Assembly: GCA_027627225.1 (NCBI GenBank)
Contig: CM051034.1
Location: forward strand, 46,191,548 to 46,255,547
Reading direction: 5' to 3'
Source: Congeria kusceri
Lineage: Eukaryota; Mollusca; Bivalvia; Myida; Dreissenidae
DNA length: 64,000 bases
Shown: in pieces, positions 11,691 to 23,900 of the stretch
Layout of the letters: the number at the start of each line of letters is the position of its first letter
Position numbering within the stretch: the first letter of the stretch is position 1
The notes under the pieces: generated by a model
Database searches by the model: none
What the model saw: only the letters and a program-made list of their open reading frames with translations
Told to the model about the DNA's origin: nothing
Translations under genes and position numbers: made by a program

Positions 11691-12970
11691 TATATATTTA
11701 CTGCTGCCCTTTCCAAAACATCTGTTACCGAATGCTGACATTTTCCCATGTGACATTTGTTGCCACTCTTGCTAAATCGTAAATTGTTGTACTTTAATAC
11801 ATTTAATGCTGCGCCACATTTCACACGTGTATATTATTATATAATGATAGGATGTTGCAATAAAAAATTTGGTGCTGGCATCCATATTCGTGAGGCGAAG
11901 TACACACTGTAATTACAATGTTATTAAATATTTTGGTGCCAAGGATAATAAACATGTGTATGAAAACCAAATCATATCAAAGTACAGGATGTTTACCAAA
12001 GTCAGTTCATATATTGATTTAAAGTAGTATCTTGAAAACGTTACAAATAACACGTGTTATTACATCACATTTAGTATGCATAAACTCATATCTGAAGGTG
12101 ATAATTATTTGTATGACGGATTTCATTACGAAAACCATAAAACAAGATAACAAGCAAAACTGTGGTAAAGGGAAAGACATTCAAAGAAATGTAATAAATT
12201 TAAGGTATAAAGGGTCAAGAACCAAATTATTGTTTGCTGGGCCTTGCTGAGCCATTTCCCCCAGATTACAATCTGACCTACCCTGTAACAATAGCCACCC
12301 TGAGGCAAAGTAAGTAAAGTGTTATCGGGTACATAATAAAGTCTATTGGCAAGCTAATGCAAAATCCACTGTACAATACCAATCCGAATGACCTTCACCT
12401 TTTGTGTGTTTGTACAATCTAAACAGGTTAAAAACACACATGTACATGTTTTGGTAGTCAACACTGCCTTGTCCATAAGACATCTGTACCTCACTATCAC
12501 TTCATAATCATGTCACTATCTAGATAACAGAATATGTTCACTACCATGGTCTGATAAGCGAAATAATGATACAAATAGTCTAAAAATAGTCATTCTAAAA
12601 GCAATGACATCTTAGATTACTACATGAAATTCATCCTGGTTTACAATACCACCAAATCCTTTGTTTGTCTCCAAAAATTCAATGTGTGACAGCTGCCGCA
12701 TCGTCTAAATTCCTATTTCTACATAGAAAATTAACAAAAGCATAATACCACTCGGCTTAACTCCAGCAACAACAACAATGGTAGTTGAACTATTTCAAAA
12801 ATTGTTAACACCAGCTGCACAAAATGGCGTAGGCCCAAGATAGTTTACAAATCAATATTCTGACTAACCAATGGTGAAGGTCGTTAGCACAATAAATGGC
12901 GCAAAGATAAAATATTCAGATATTCTCTGCCAGAGAGCTTTGGGATTAATTTACCTAGTGTATAAAGCAT
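11691..12970. other. Intron, nothing recognised
   Basis: AT-rich. No supported coding, RNA or transposon end was found. Confidence 0.4.
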
Positions 12971-13046
12971 GCAAGGAGGGAGAGGGGGGAGGGGGGGGGA
13001 GATATGGAGTGTATAGCAAGGAGGGAGAGGGGGGAGGGGGGGAGAT
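12971..13046 (+). repeat. G/A-rich direct duplication with quadruplex potential
   Basis: Two copies of a ~44 bp segment of the form gcaaggagggagaggggggaggggggg(g)agata, separated by tggagtgtata. Each carries several runs of three or more G on the plus strand. Confidence 0.82.
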
Positions 13047-13223
13047 AGCTTTCTGCTTGATTTGATTTTCTTTTCCTGGCTAGGATCAAATGAGAACGGG
13101 TAGTGGGGGGAATGTGACAATTAAATAGCAGCCTAATATAGTAATAGTAATACATTAAATTGACCTGTAGATAATACTAATTTATATTTCAGCAGATGAG
13201 AACCCAAATCAGCAATCAGTATT

Positions 13224-13414
13224 CGCACAGGCTAATCCGGGACGACACTTTCCGCTTTTATGGTATTTTCTGTTCAAGAGAGTCTCTTCTAAACATAAAT
13301 CCACTGTAGGCGGAAAGTGCCGTCACAGATTAGCCTGTACGGACTGCACAGGCTAATCCGGGACAACACTTTACGCACATGCATTAAGACCGGCTTTCCC
13401 ACGACGCCCCTCAT
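13224..13414. mobile_element. Fold-back MITE (TGAGGCGCG family), copy 3, left end missing
   Basis: Starts within the first internal palindrome (cgcacaggctaatccggg) and runs to the right end (cacgacgcccctca). The outer ~70 bp of the left arm is absent. Confidence 0.88.
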
Positions 13415-14431
13415 ATGTGTTAAACTCTCAGTTCAAAATTACAACATTCATTATGCAGTATCATTGATTTTAGAAACAGGCGAAATAGCAAACAAACGTT
13501 TACACCATTCCTTAACTGAATGTTTAAAACAGCAGGCTAGGGGTGGTGCATACAGACGCAGTATAATGGAATAAGCCATGAGCTAAACTTTGAATTTTAC
13601 AACATTCCTGTGAGTGCATAATAACAAACAATGTCACGCGCTCATGTAATTTAAGTGTGTATTTCCGCCCGAGTTTGTGTCACTATAAAATATAGTAATA
13701 AATAACCGTTTAAGGATGTACTTAATTATGTGTCACATGGTCTCTTGTTGCCTGTAAAGACTTTCAGGTTGTAGCCAGTTACAAAGCTACAAAGATTGTC
13801 GATTCTCATTAACAAGAGAGAAGAAAAATAAGTCAAAAGCTTTTTCATTTTCCATTACTTTCTTTCCGTGTTATGTTGAGAAGCTCAACGACAGAAATAT
13901 CTCCATTCCATTGTAAAGTCACGCGTTAAATCTAGTGTTAATGAGTGCAAAAATGGGAAAGATATTTATGACTTGAGGATACGATTTAGCAGGCATTTCA
14001 AATGCCAAATGGTGTGTATCAGACACATTAAAATAAACAACTTTCCTAAAATAATGTCTCAAATCCAGCCAAAATATTGTGAAGTAGGAATATTCAGGAC
14101 CGATCACAACAAAAGATGTCAACCTCGATCTTAGTCTCAATTTTCAAAAAGGACCACTAAAAACTATTGATACATAGCAGCATTACGTTGCAATGGCCAA
14201 TATTTAAGTTAATGAACCATTTATGCAAGACTATGTAAAATACATGGGCGAATGTACAGAATTTTGAAAACACTGAAATCAGGTTTCCATAATACTGAAT
14301 TAATAGTTTTTACTATAGTTTATGTTGGAAGAAAACTTTCAAACATACTAAAACCAGTATTGAAACTGAAAACTTTCAACTATGATAATAAAGTAATAGG
14401 GCCAGTTATGATAAAGAAATCACATTCTAAC

Positions 14432-16427
14432 CTGTCGAGGCGTTCTTTCTCTATCCTTTCCCGTCTCTCCCTCTCCTTACGTTCACGTTCTCTGAGATCA
14501 TGCTCACGTTTCAGCCTCTCCATTCGGTCCCGTTCCGCAAGCTGCTGCTCCTGCTCTTGCAGCAATCTCACGTCCCCTACGAGGTCTTCATGCTGAAGCC
14601 CCCAAGGGGGCGGGACGGGCAAATGTGAGTATTGCTGTCTATATATGTGCTCCAGCTGCGCTTTTGTCAGCCCTGCCGAGTGAGGGGGGTACGACAACGA
14701 CAGGTTGTTGTATTGCTGTAGTGCGGCGGCAGCAACTTGATGTTGCTGCACTGCTGCTAGCTGCTGATGAAGGGCCAACGTGGCTGGATCCAGCTGGTGT
14801 AAGCCGTGTGGAAGAAGATTTGACAATGAGACACCCGGTAAGCTCGCGACAGCTGAACCGAGACTCATGTGCGGGTATGCCACAGATGGGATGACCTGCG
14901 TCCTGGAGGAACGGTCCAGCGCGCTGGACATTGAGGCCGTGGTCATGCCGACACTGGCTGGACGGGAAGCAGGCGTGGGAATGGGGTTATGAACATTGGG
15001 GTACGATTTGTGAGAGTTATGCATACTTGGTACATGTACATTACTTCGTACCGGATTCTTGCTCATCAATTCTGGGTCTCTGTATATTTGCACTGGTTCA
15101 CTTTTGTCCACGATCAGTGGACTCGAAGCTGGACTACTTTTCACACTTTTTATATCGTCAACGCGGGACCCGGGCCTTCGAGCCTCGTCCCCGCTCAAAC
15201 CAGAGCTGCACCGGCTCTCACTACTACGAGAAAATGAGCGTTCATCCTGAGGAAAACTGCCACTGCCTGCTGCGTTAGAATAATAACCTGACACGTTCGC
15301 TCGTCGATGTTCACGACTCCCTGGTAATTCTACATCACGTTCCGATATGGGCGAAGATAAAGTGCTTGATATGGAACGGGATTTATTGTCTTCACTGTTC
15401 ACTGATGTCAATTTCTCTGCTCTAGACACCTGATCAGTAACAGACTGATTGACATCAAAGTTAGAAGACGGCACTCGACTATTGTTGTTAGGCGTTTCCG
15501 AGGCGCCTGTGAGAAGTGATTGCTTCTTTTTTATATAGTGCATATTATCCCCTGATTCATTGATGCTGTCTTTACCCGCACTTTTCACACAGTTCTCAGG
15601 AGGTCCAGATGTTCGTGACGCACACTGCGCACCCTTTGCAACATAATCTTTCTTCCGTTCTCGTTTTTTAACCTCCCTATCACCAGAATTTTTCACACTG
15701 CGAGTCTTTTTCTCCTTAACCTCAGTTTTATTTATCCCTGATTCTTTTTCCTTCTTTTTCAACGCTGATTTAATTTCCTGCACTTTCTGTTCAACAACAG
15801 TTATTGTGCAGTCAGTTTTCTCAGCTTTCGACTGACTCCCTGAAATTGGTTTTGCAGAAGAGCAAGCTTTGGTATTTTCACCACCAACTTTTACATCACA
15901 GCCCACTTCCTCACTGGTTTCATTTTTGGCACTTTTAATAATTTTTTTGTTGTCACCGTCTTTTTTGTCCTTTTTACTCCCTGATAAATTAGATTTAATC
16001 ACAGACTCGACATTATTTTGAACAGGTGTCCGACTCTGGGAACGCCGTCGCGGTGACGCACTTTCCCATTTAGGAGACTCAGTTTCCGGCCGGTTTATTT
16101 GCGTGCAAACTTTATCGTCTTTTTTACTACAAGACCTAGACTTGCTTTTGTTAACAGAATCACTGTTAGTTTTATCCACCACAACTTCATCAGCTTCAGA
16201 AGTCAAATTTGAATGCACATTTTTGTCGCGCTCACGACTTCTTTGAGGCCGAGAGCGTTCCTTTGACGGAGTGTTTCTTGGCGACACTCGAACCTGAGAT
16301 GAGGTTTCAACGCCTGAAGCTGGTGTCGTTTCTACCTCTGACCTGGTGGGTGGCTGCTTTAATTTAACGATGACTTCCTCTACTTTCGGTTTCTTTCGCG
16401 CATTTGGTCGAACTGACTTCTCGGCAA
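14432..16427 (-). CDS. Large central coding exon of a disordered, SR/K-rich and Ala/Gln/His-rich nuclear-type protein
   Basis: This 1996 nt exon is open throughout. Its acceptor is gttcgctttcag and its donor CGACAG|GTTAGA. It starts with two bases that complete a Val codon from the exon at 30979-31156 and ends with two bases of an Arg codon. In order it encodes: a basic stretch ARKKPKVEE (near 16381-16403, NLS-like); Arg/Ser patches (SRPQRSRERDK; SPRRRSQSRTP near 16025-16058); about 350 residues of Lys/Ser/Asp/Asn-rich low-complexity sequence; a stretch IYRDPELMSKNPVRSN; a hydrophobic, Ala/Gln/His-rich part with LDPATLALHQQLAAVQQHQ; GLTKAQLEHIYRQQYSH and VPPPWGLQ; then an Arg/Glu/Lys coiled coil. 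This architecture recalls chromatin co-regulators such as GSE1, atrophin/RERE or TNRC18/BAHCC1, but I cannot assign a family. No ATG is needed at the 5' end because the frame is open into the acceptor. Confidence 0.94.
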
Positions 16428-17220
16428 CTGAAAGCGAACAAAAATAAATCCATGCAGTTTATGTGACTCGATAAATATCCTCGAAGTATAAACCACTATC
16501 AATCGATTATACTGAATCGACAGGCATGTAAGAACATAACCACATTTAAAGCCGTTACAAGTGCAAAACTGTTCCGAATGAATAAATGTTTACAAACGAG
16601 AAGACTATTTGAAGAACCATTAAGCTGAATAATAAACAGAAATCCAATACCTTATTATTAATATTGAAAATCTTAATCATCTTAAAATTTGACAGACACA
16701 AAGCTACCTAATACCAGAATTGTCTAATCCCCCATTTAACCCTGCAAGGCATTGGTAAAAATTCAAGATCAGATTAATTTCGTACACATAAATGTAATCT
16801 CTGACAATTTATCACAATTAGCGTTTCTACAAGTTCAATATTTTATCCCAACCCAGATTAGCATAGCCTTACAAGTTTGTGTTCATTGTATGGGCAACCC
16901 GATTTTCATTTTTTTTTTGTGAATTGCTAAAAGATAGCAAAAAGACCATGTTGCGTTTCCAGGATAGAACATGTTCTTTGTATGAAACCTAGCCACATTC
17001 TTATTTTATTATCTTTGCTGGCGAATGTGAACAATCGAGCTGGCAAAGATATCATGGTTATTGATGCAAAATCAACATAAACATGCCTTCATTCTTGTAA
17101 AATAACTTTGCTGACAGTGTTTCCAACCAACCTGTTTTTTCCTCCTAAAAGGTTATATTTGGTCAACATAATCAACATTTTGCCTACTTTTAATCTCATA
17201 CTAATTACCTACATTCCAGT
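16428..17220. other. Intron upstream of the large exon, nothing recognised
   Basis: AT-rich intron beginning with the acceptor tract of the large exon. No repeat or coding segment is supported. Confidence 0.45.
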
Positions 17221-20200
17221 TCATATTTATTCAATCTTTTTATTAGGTCACTGTAGCAACTGTTTGTCTTAAGACCTTTAAAATAGCACTGCAATCAGCT
17301 TCGTATACCAACTATGTGCTTTTCAGTTGAAATTTATATCAATTAGGACTCTGTAGCAACTGTTTGTCTTTTGATCTTTTAAATAGCACTGCAATCAGCT
17401 TTGTATACCAACTACCATAAATTCTCACATAAAGGACGCCCCCATGTATAAGACGCACCTTAAAATTGAGATCCTAAGGCCAGGACTTTTTGATTTTACG
17501 GTTTACAAAACCGGCGACGATAAATTTTCCGAAAGTGAAAAAAAAAAAAAATTATAATTACGATCTTTTTTTTTACCGATGGGGGACGAAACCTTCAAAT
17601 TTTCAAAATATTTTGAGTACGAATATAATAATTTGCTCGGTAAGTCCGTTAACTTCCGTGAAACTGCTTTTTGTTTCTGACAGTATCACACGATGATTGC
17701 CGATCGAGATCAACAAATTGTTCCGGAATTTCACGTCCGCCGTTGTTTATGTACATGTATGCCATGTAAAACCCGTGTTTTCTACAAAACAGTGCGAACT
17801 GTCTGCTGAAACACGACGTCACGTTCCACGCATGGAAAGCGTGCGTGTACCGATCATGTGCTTTATTAAATACAGGTCTTTAAAGACATTGGGTGTCCTA
17901 GTTTCCTGTCAAAGGAATGTTAATCCCATGCATGATTTTTGCAGGGAGAAATCCCATTATTGTGGTCAGTGAAGTGTTTCAAGTTTGAGGGTCGTCTCAT
18001 AAATCTGTACTAGTATCCAAAATTATACAAAAAGATTGGTACAGCAAATGGAGAAAAATAGGTAAATTATAAACAAATTGGCGTGGTTTTTCCATGCAAA
18101 TTTACTTATTGGTGGATAAAAAATTAGCAAGTGATTTTAAGTTGGTAAATTGTTGAATTTATTATATATTGTAAACTTCTAATAATGTTCAACATGTTTC
18201 ATAGACGGCCCTTAAAATGACTTGTCCATTTGATGACAGTTAATATTACCATTAGAAGCACAGTTATTCATGGAAAGAATGAAACATGAGAAAATCAACA
18301 CTGTTTTTAACAATAGAGTGACATTTGTCTTTAACATTTGACGCGCAGGCACGATGTGCAAGAGGAAAATTTCCCGCCGTTTTTGCAAGAACAAAGCATG
18401 TATATAATATAAATATATTTTGATCAAGATCTTTACAATTCACCAATTATCCAGTCAGTACTATGTTCAACAGCTGTAACGATTAAAACAGTGTTAAAAC
18501 ACTAAATACATGCCCATATGAACATAATTAATCGAATAAAAAAGGCTCCATCAGTAGATCGAGTGTAACATAAAGATTCGAGAACGACGAGAATAGTGGG
18601 TTTGGACATCACGTCACTGTGCGAATGTGATGCGCACTGGACATAAACATCCGGAAAAAATCATTACTTTCAGTTTTGCAACAACAATGATGCTTTTGCT
18701 TTTAAAAGGCTAGAGGTATGCCGTTCAAACGGTGATGTTTTGTTTATTTCATTCCGTTTAAACTTGTACAAAAAAATGAAAACATCTTAGCCTTAAATTT
18801 AATAGCTAAAACGCACCAGATAACGTCATTTGACACATGCCGCAAAAAAAATTGACGTACGGAGGGGATACCCCTCCCTAACCCACCCGTCGGGACGGGG
18901 CGCCAAAAAAAATCCTGTAGAAGGCACTGGATGTACATTTTGAGGTGGCATTTGTAACAAATAATATCATTAGTAACAAGATCTTCTTGCGGGCACATCG
19001 AAACGAGGATGTGGGGACAGACAGCTTTGTCTCGTATACACTTAAAAGAGAAAGTCATGGTTGCATTTTGTTGATGATATATATTTTCGCGACACAATGA
19101 GAATTTCTTATTTGCCTTGTATTTTGTTTCTGTCACAATTGTAATGCAATAATTTAACACACACTAGCAGTTCAGTTTATATCTGATAAATTTCATATAT
19201 ACATGAAGATTTAGCATTTACACAGAGTTGAATATTTTTAAAAAATATATGTTAAAACTGGTTTCTCATTTTTAATAAGAATTAAGACTTAATAAGCAAT
19301 TAACGTCATATTATTTGGACTTTTCTCTTGATATAGTTAAATTTAATATGTTTTTCGAGACCTCACAGCAATTATTTTCAAAATTTGCGTTATGTGGTTA
19401 GATTAAGCTCGTTTTGCAAGGTCTGTGTGTGTTCGGGCAGTTGTGGATTCCAGTCCTGAACAGGTTAACTCGTCTTCTTTTAAAAAGGCATCTATTACAC
19501 TTATTTACTCTGTAAAATTCATAAATACAAATGGTTAAACTGCATATAAAACATTGGTGTAATAAAACAATTTATACCATGTTTGACATCTTATTCTAAC
19601 TTCACATAATAGTGTGTTTTAATGTTGATATTGTTATTAATTATAAATTGCTAATGGGAAATCGTTCGTTGTGTTAACATTTGAACACTTTTTTTTTTTT
19701 TCGACCTGCCAGTGGACATGTTCCCCAAAAATTTTTGTAAACCAGAAAATAAAAAAGGACTGGCCTAATTTGTGGAGAAAAAAAAATCTGCTATTTGAAA
19801 GCTTGAAACATCAAAATCGTAAATTTCGCATCCATTGTTTATTCACACTGAAAATATATTTGTCGCGAAAATCGAAATGCGGATACATTACACTAGATGT
19901 GTTTTCGCTGTATCGAGTGGTGTTGAGAAGTCTGAAGTGTCCACCATTAATTACACCATAAGAGCTAATTGTTTGTTTGACAAACACGATCAGTTTTGCA
20001 AGTATCATCAATGACACCATCCTTTTTGTTTGCAGAGCAGTGTAAAAGGTGTGAAGTAGTTTGTCAGGTGGTGTTTACACTACGGTTCATTTAACCCTGG
20101 TTCTAATTTTTTATGTATTATGGTTTATTGGATATATATTTCTGAAAAATAAGAATTAAGAATATAAAACACACAAAATAAGAATATATATTATATAATA

Positions 20201-20925
20201 CTATATTTTTAAAAGATGCCAATATAAAAAAAGTGCAAAAAGTAAACTGGCTTATATAAGCGTCTTAGTGACGTTTATCGAGCGTCCCTTCAAAATGGCG
20301 CCCAAAACACCACAGTTGATATTTATGATAGAAAAACTAGGAGTTTTTACTTATATCTGCGTATAAGACGCACAGGAGAAGTGCTACGAATTTTGGCTGA
20401 AAAAAGTGCGGCTTATATGCGAGAAATTACGGTATATGCTTTACATTTGAAATTTATATTAATTAGGTCAGCAACTGTTTGTCTTTTGACAAACAAATAG
20501 CACTGCAATCAGCTCTGTATACCAACTATATGCTTTACATTTGAAATTGATATTAATTAGGACTCTGTAGTGACTGTTTGCCTATTGACCTACTAAATAA
20601 CCGTGGAAGCAGCTTTGTATACCAACTATATGCTTTACATTTAAAATGTATATTAATTTGGACTCTGTAGCAACTGTTTGCCTATTTACCTACTAAATAA
20701 CAGTGGAAGCAGCTTTGTATACGGACTATTATGCTTTGTATTTGAAATTAATGTTAATATGGACTCTGTAGCAACACTTTGCCCTTTGACTTACGGTAAA
20801 TAACACTGGAAGCAATTTGCCTTTTGACATTCTAAATAACACTAGAAGCGGTGTTGTACATATGTATATAGACATATGTTACTTAATATGTTTTAATTTT
20901 ATATTAATAGGTCACTGTAGCCATA
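17221..20925. repeat. Tandem repeat of about 100 bp units, split by a DNA transposon
   Basis: Units share actctgtagcaactgtttg, aaatagcactgcaatcagct and tttgtataccaactatatgc. The word ctgtag recurs at 17251, 17351, 20565, 20665 and 20766, so the period is 100-101 bp. A further degenerate unit follows at 20915. The element at 17415-20432 interrupts one unit. Confidence 0.9.
17415..20432. mobile_element. 3.0 kb DNA transposon with TA target duplication, probably non-autonomous
   Basis: The left end reads CCATAAATTCTCACATAAAG and the complement of the right end reads CCGTAATTTCTCGCATATAA; both continue with (a/c)gccgcac-like or gacgcac sequence. TA lies on both sides (17413-17414 and 20433-20434). 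Neighbouring repeat units show the empty site caacTAtatgct, which proves the insertion point. A TA duplication and this kind of end suggest the Tc1/mariner-pogo group. No transposase frame is visible; the longest frame inside (138 codons, minus, 18744-19160) has no DDE-like features I can recognise. Confidence 0.88.
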
Positions 20926-23900
20926 GCTTTGAAAATGGTCAACCACAACCACCCAACCACTCCAGTTACAACATGCAGAGATATGATATCTTTTTGTAGG
21001 TCATTGCTGAGTCACTGAACCAACTGACAAACAAGATTTATTACCTGTGTTTTCCTTGTACAGGTTACCAAACCATGTAATAGTAGTCCACATGGTAAAA
21101 AGGGGGGGGGGGCATAAGAGACCATTTATATCAGTCAATGTCACAGTAATAGGCATGACATTTTCTTGTTTACCCATACAGGTCAGAAAACTGGTAATCA
21201 ATGGGAATGAAGTTTGCACCCATCTTGTGAAAAAACTGACCCAGAAACTGTTGTGAAAACTGAACAGCTTTGTCACAAATGTCAGAGAAACAACAACAAC
21301 AACAAATGCACAGCCACCAACACTATTCTGATACAAACATTTCCTGGGAAAGCAATTACAGACCATTTTCTCTGTAGAAAAGCCACACAGACTCATCAGC
21401 TCATTTTGCCTCATGGCAGAAAAGCCTTTTTGGTGAGGCAAACATGAAGAAAACTTGGAAATCTTACAGGCAGCAAGATGTTGATGGGCAAGAATGCACT
21501 TCAGATGGGGTGTTATTGCCAAACCACAGCCCATCTTCTCTCACAGGGAGCATGTCTTGCTCTTGGCAGATCTAATCTGTTTGGCAGGTGTTTCTGAAGC
21601 CTCCCTTAGTTCCAGGAAAAACTCTGGTGGATGTTGGCTGGCATTAACCCAGAGACTATCAGCATCATCTCAGTGAAAACTTATTATCACAACTAAGGAA
21701 TTTTTTGGCCTATATGTTTAGGAATCTCACCCATTTTATATTTGTTGGAATAAAATACAATCAAAATTAATTACAAACATTTACTTACATTACCTCAATT
21801 TCTTCTGGAAATTCCCCCATTAAATTTGGAATGCATGATCTCACACCTAAATGTGATAATTATAGATGATGGATTCCATTATGGAAGCCATAAAACGGGG
21901 GTAACAGTTTTTTATTCATCGCAATTAATAATCCATTTATAATGTTTCCTTTTTAAATGAATAATATGAAACTGAATTTTCTTCAGAAAAAGGGTACTGT
22001 AATAATTGTGCAAACAGAATTTAGATTTCAAGTGGTATTGATTACAATCTATCAAAAGTGGTTTTGAGGCCAAGTGATGAATATTAATTCTTAATAGTTC
22101 AAACAATTGCAAGATCTCTGACAGTATTTGACACATCTATGCATTTTGTAATAATTTTAAATCATTTTTGTCTGCTTATAATTTATGACCACTTACAATA
22201 ATATGACTGACCTCAAGTAATGGTGAAGAAATCTACCCTAAAATGTGATTATGTGATTTCAATGTGTATTTATACAGAAAAAACTCAACCGACTATGATG
22301 AATCAACAACCGCTACCAATTTGCTTTAAACAAGTGCTTATACCAGTGATCAATAAACATGCCAACCGTTTCAAGAACATAAATGTGCCATTTTTAGTTC
22401 ACATACCATTAGTTTCTGATCTAAAAACCGCACACAGAATAATGTCTGTTAAGTCAATCCTTTACTGCATTTCCCAATATATTTGTCAATCATTAAACAA
22501 TTTTGTCAGCAATACTTCTTACTACATAAAGCAAATTATCTGCAGGTGAAAAGACCAGAAAATAATCACTTTTAACATTGGAAAAAACATCATTATTTAA
22601 CTTAAACTGTCTTACCTCAACGTGGCTACAATTTATTTCCATTCAAATAATAACTCCTCATTTATTTATTACAAGAAACTTTGAGTTCAAACCAATTTGC
22701 AATTACAAAGAAATTCCCATTCTTTGAGACCTCAACAGAAACAAATCCCATAAATATCCTCCTTATTTGCCCACTTAATAAACCGTAAAATGTACTATCT
22801 AAGATCACAAACAATTATACTTTCAATTACTTAAGTCTCAACCTCCGGAAATAAATTAAGATTACAATCCCTTCCTTTGAATTCTCAGTCAACCAAACAC
22901 TGCACTAAAATCATGTATTTTCTTGAACCTACATTTTAATGTGTATCCAGAACATGTAATCAGAAATCAATTTCCTTTTAATTTTCTCAATCAACCAAAA
23001 CAAACTGCACTAAACGTAATAAAGAAAAACTTCTCAAGCCTACATTTCTTATTTCTTAAATCCAGTGCAAGTAATCTCCCTATTCAACAAACAGGCGTTA
23101 ATATCCAGTCCCTACAATCTGCATATGGATAGTTCTGAAGTCAGCTCTGTTTAAATCTCCCAGTGAACACAAAATGCACCAGTGTGTCACAAAGGACCAA
23201 CATTTAGGCCCATTCAATGCTAATGTATTGTATACTCTACACTGTTGGGTTAGATTACACTACAAAGCCTCTATTCAATCTGAACTGTAAACAGCTCAAT
23301 GCCTGCTAACACAGCTGAAAAGGTCACACATTCAGTCAGGGGTTGTCTCAAAACATGCATTCGGTTTTCCCCCCTGAAGCAATTTTCTTGAGACCAATCC
23401 AGACCATAGCACTTAATCAGCAAGGCTAATAAATCAATATCATGATCTACCTTACGGTAATGATGTGATTTCGCCATTTGATAACCTACCTAATATGATC
23501 AAATGCAATTAGACTGATTGTAAATAGAACATGGTAAACGGTCAATAAATGGTCTTTGAACGGCGATTGCTCGAGTTATCAGAGGGTTATCGCTGAAACA
23601 ATGAAATGTACCAGTGTACGTAAACATCTGACATGTGATAAGAATAAATAGAAGGAATTTCATATTTCAATTAAGCTGTATCCTGATTCACTCCTTAATT
23701 GAACAGGATGTCTACCTGATAACCCAGTTTTCAAGCCACTCCTTACTTTACTCTGTCCATCTTTTTTCCCAACAATTTAAACATGTTTTTTTTAAATATA
23801 TCAAAGCAAATATATCAAATTGTAATACCATTCCTGAACAATTTAAACAAGTACATATTACATAGTATCTATTAAGTTACAACACCGGTCATAAACAATT

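Noticed and set aside
14625..15278. Plus-strand open frames over the large exon
   Set aside because: They are antisense shadows of the minus-strand coding exon, whose composition, phases and splice sites are consistent.
18744..19160. 138-codon frame as possible transposase of the 3 kb element
   Set aside because: No DDE-type motifs or helix-turn-helix pattern could be seen and its composition is unremarkable.
21001..21534. 177-codon minus-strand frame
   Set aside because: No matching splice sites, no domain, a valine run from a GTT repeat, and competing frames on the other strand.
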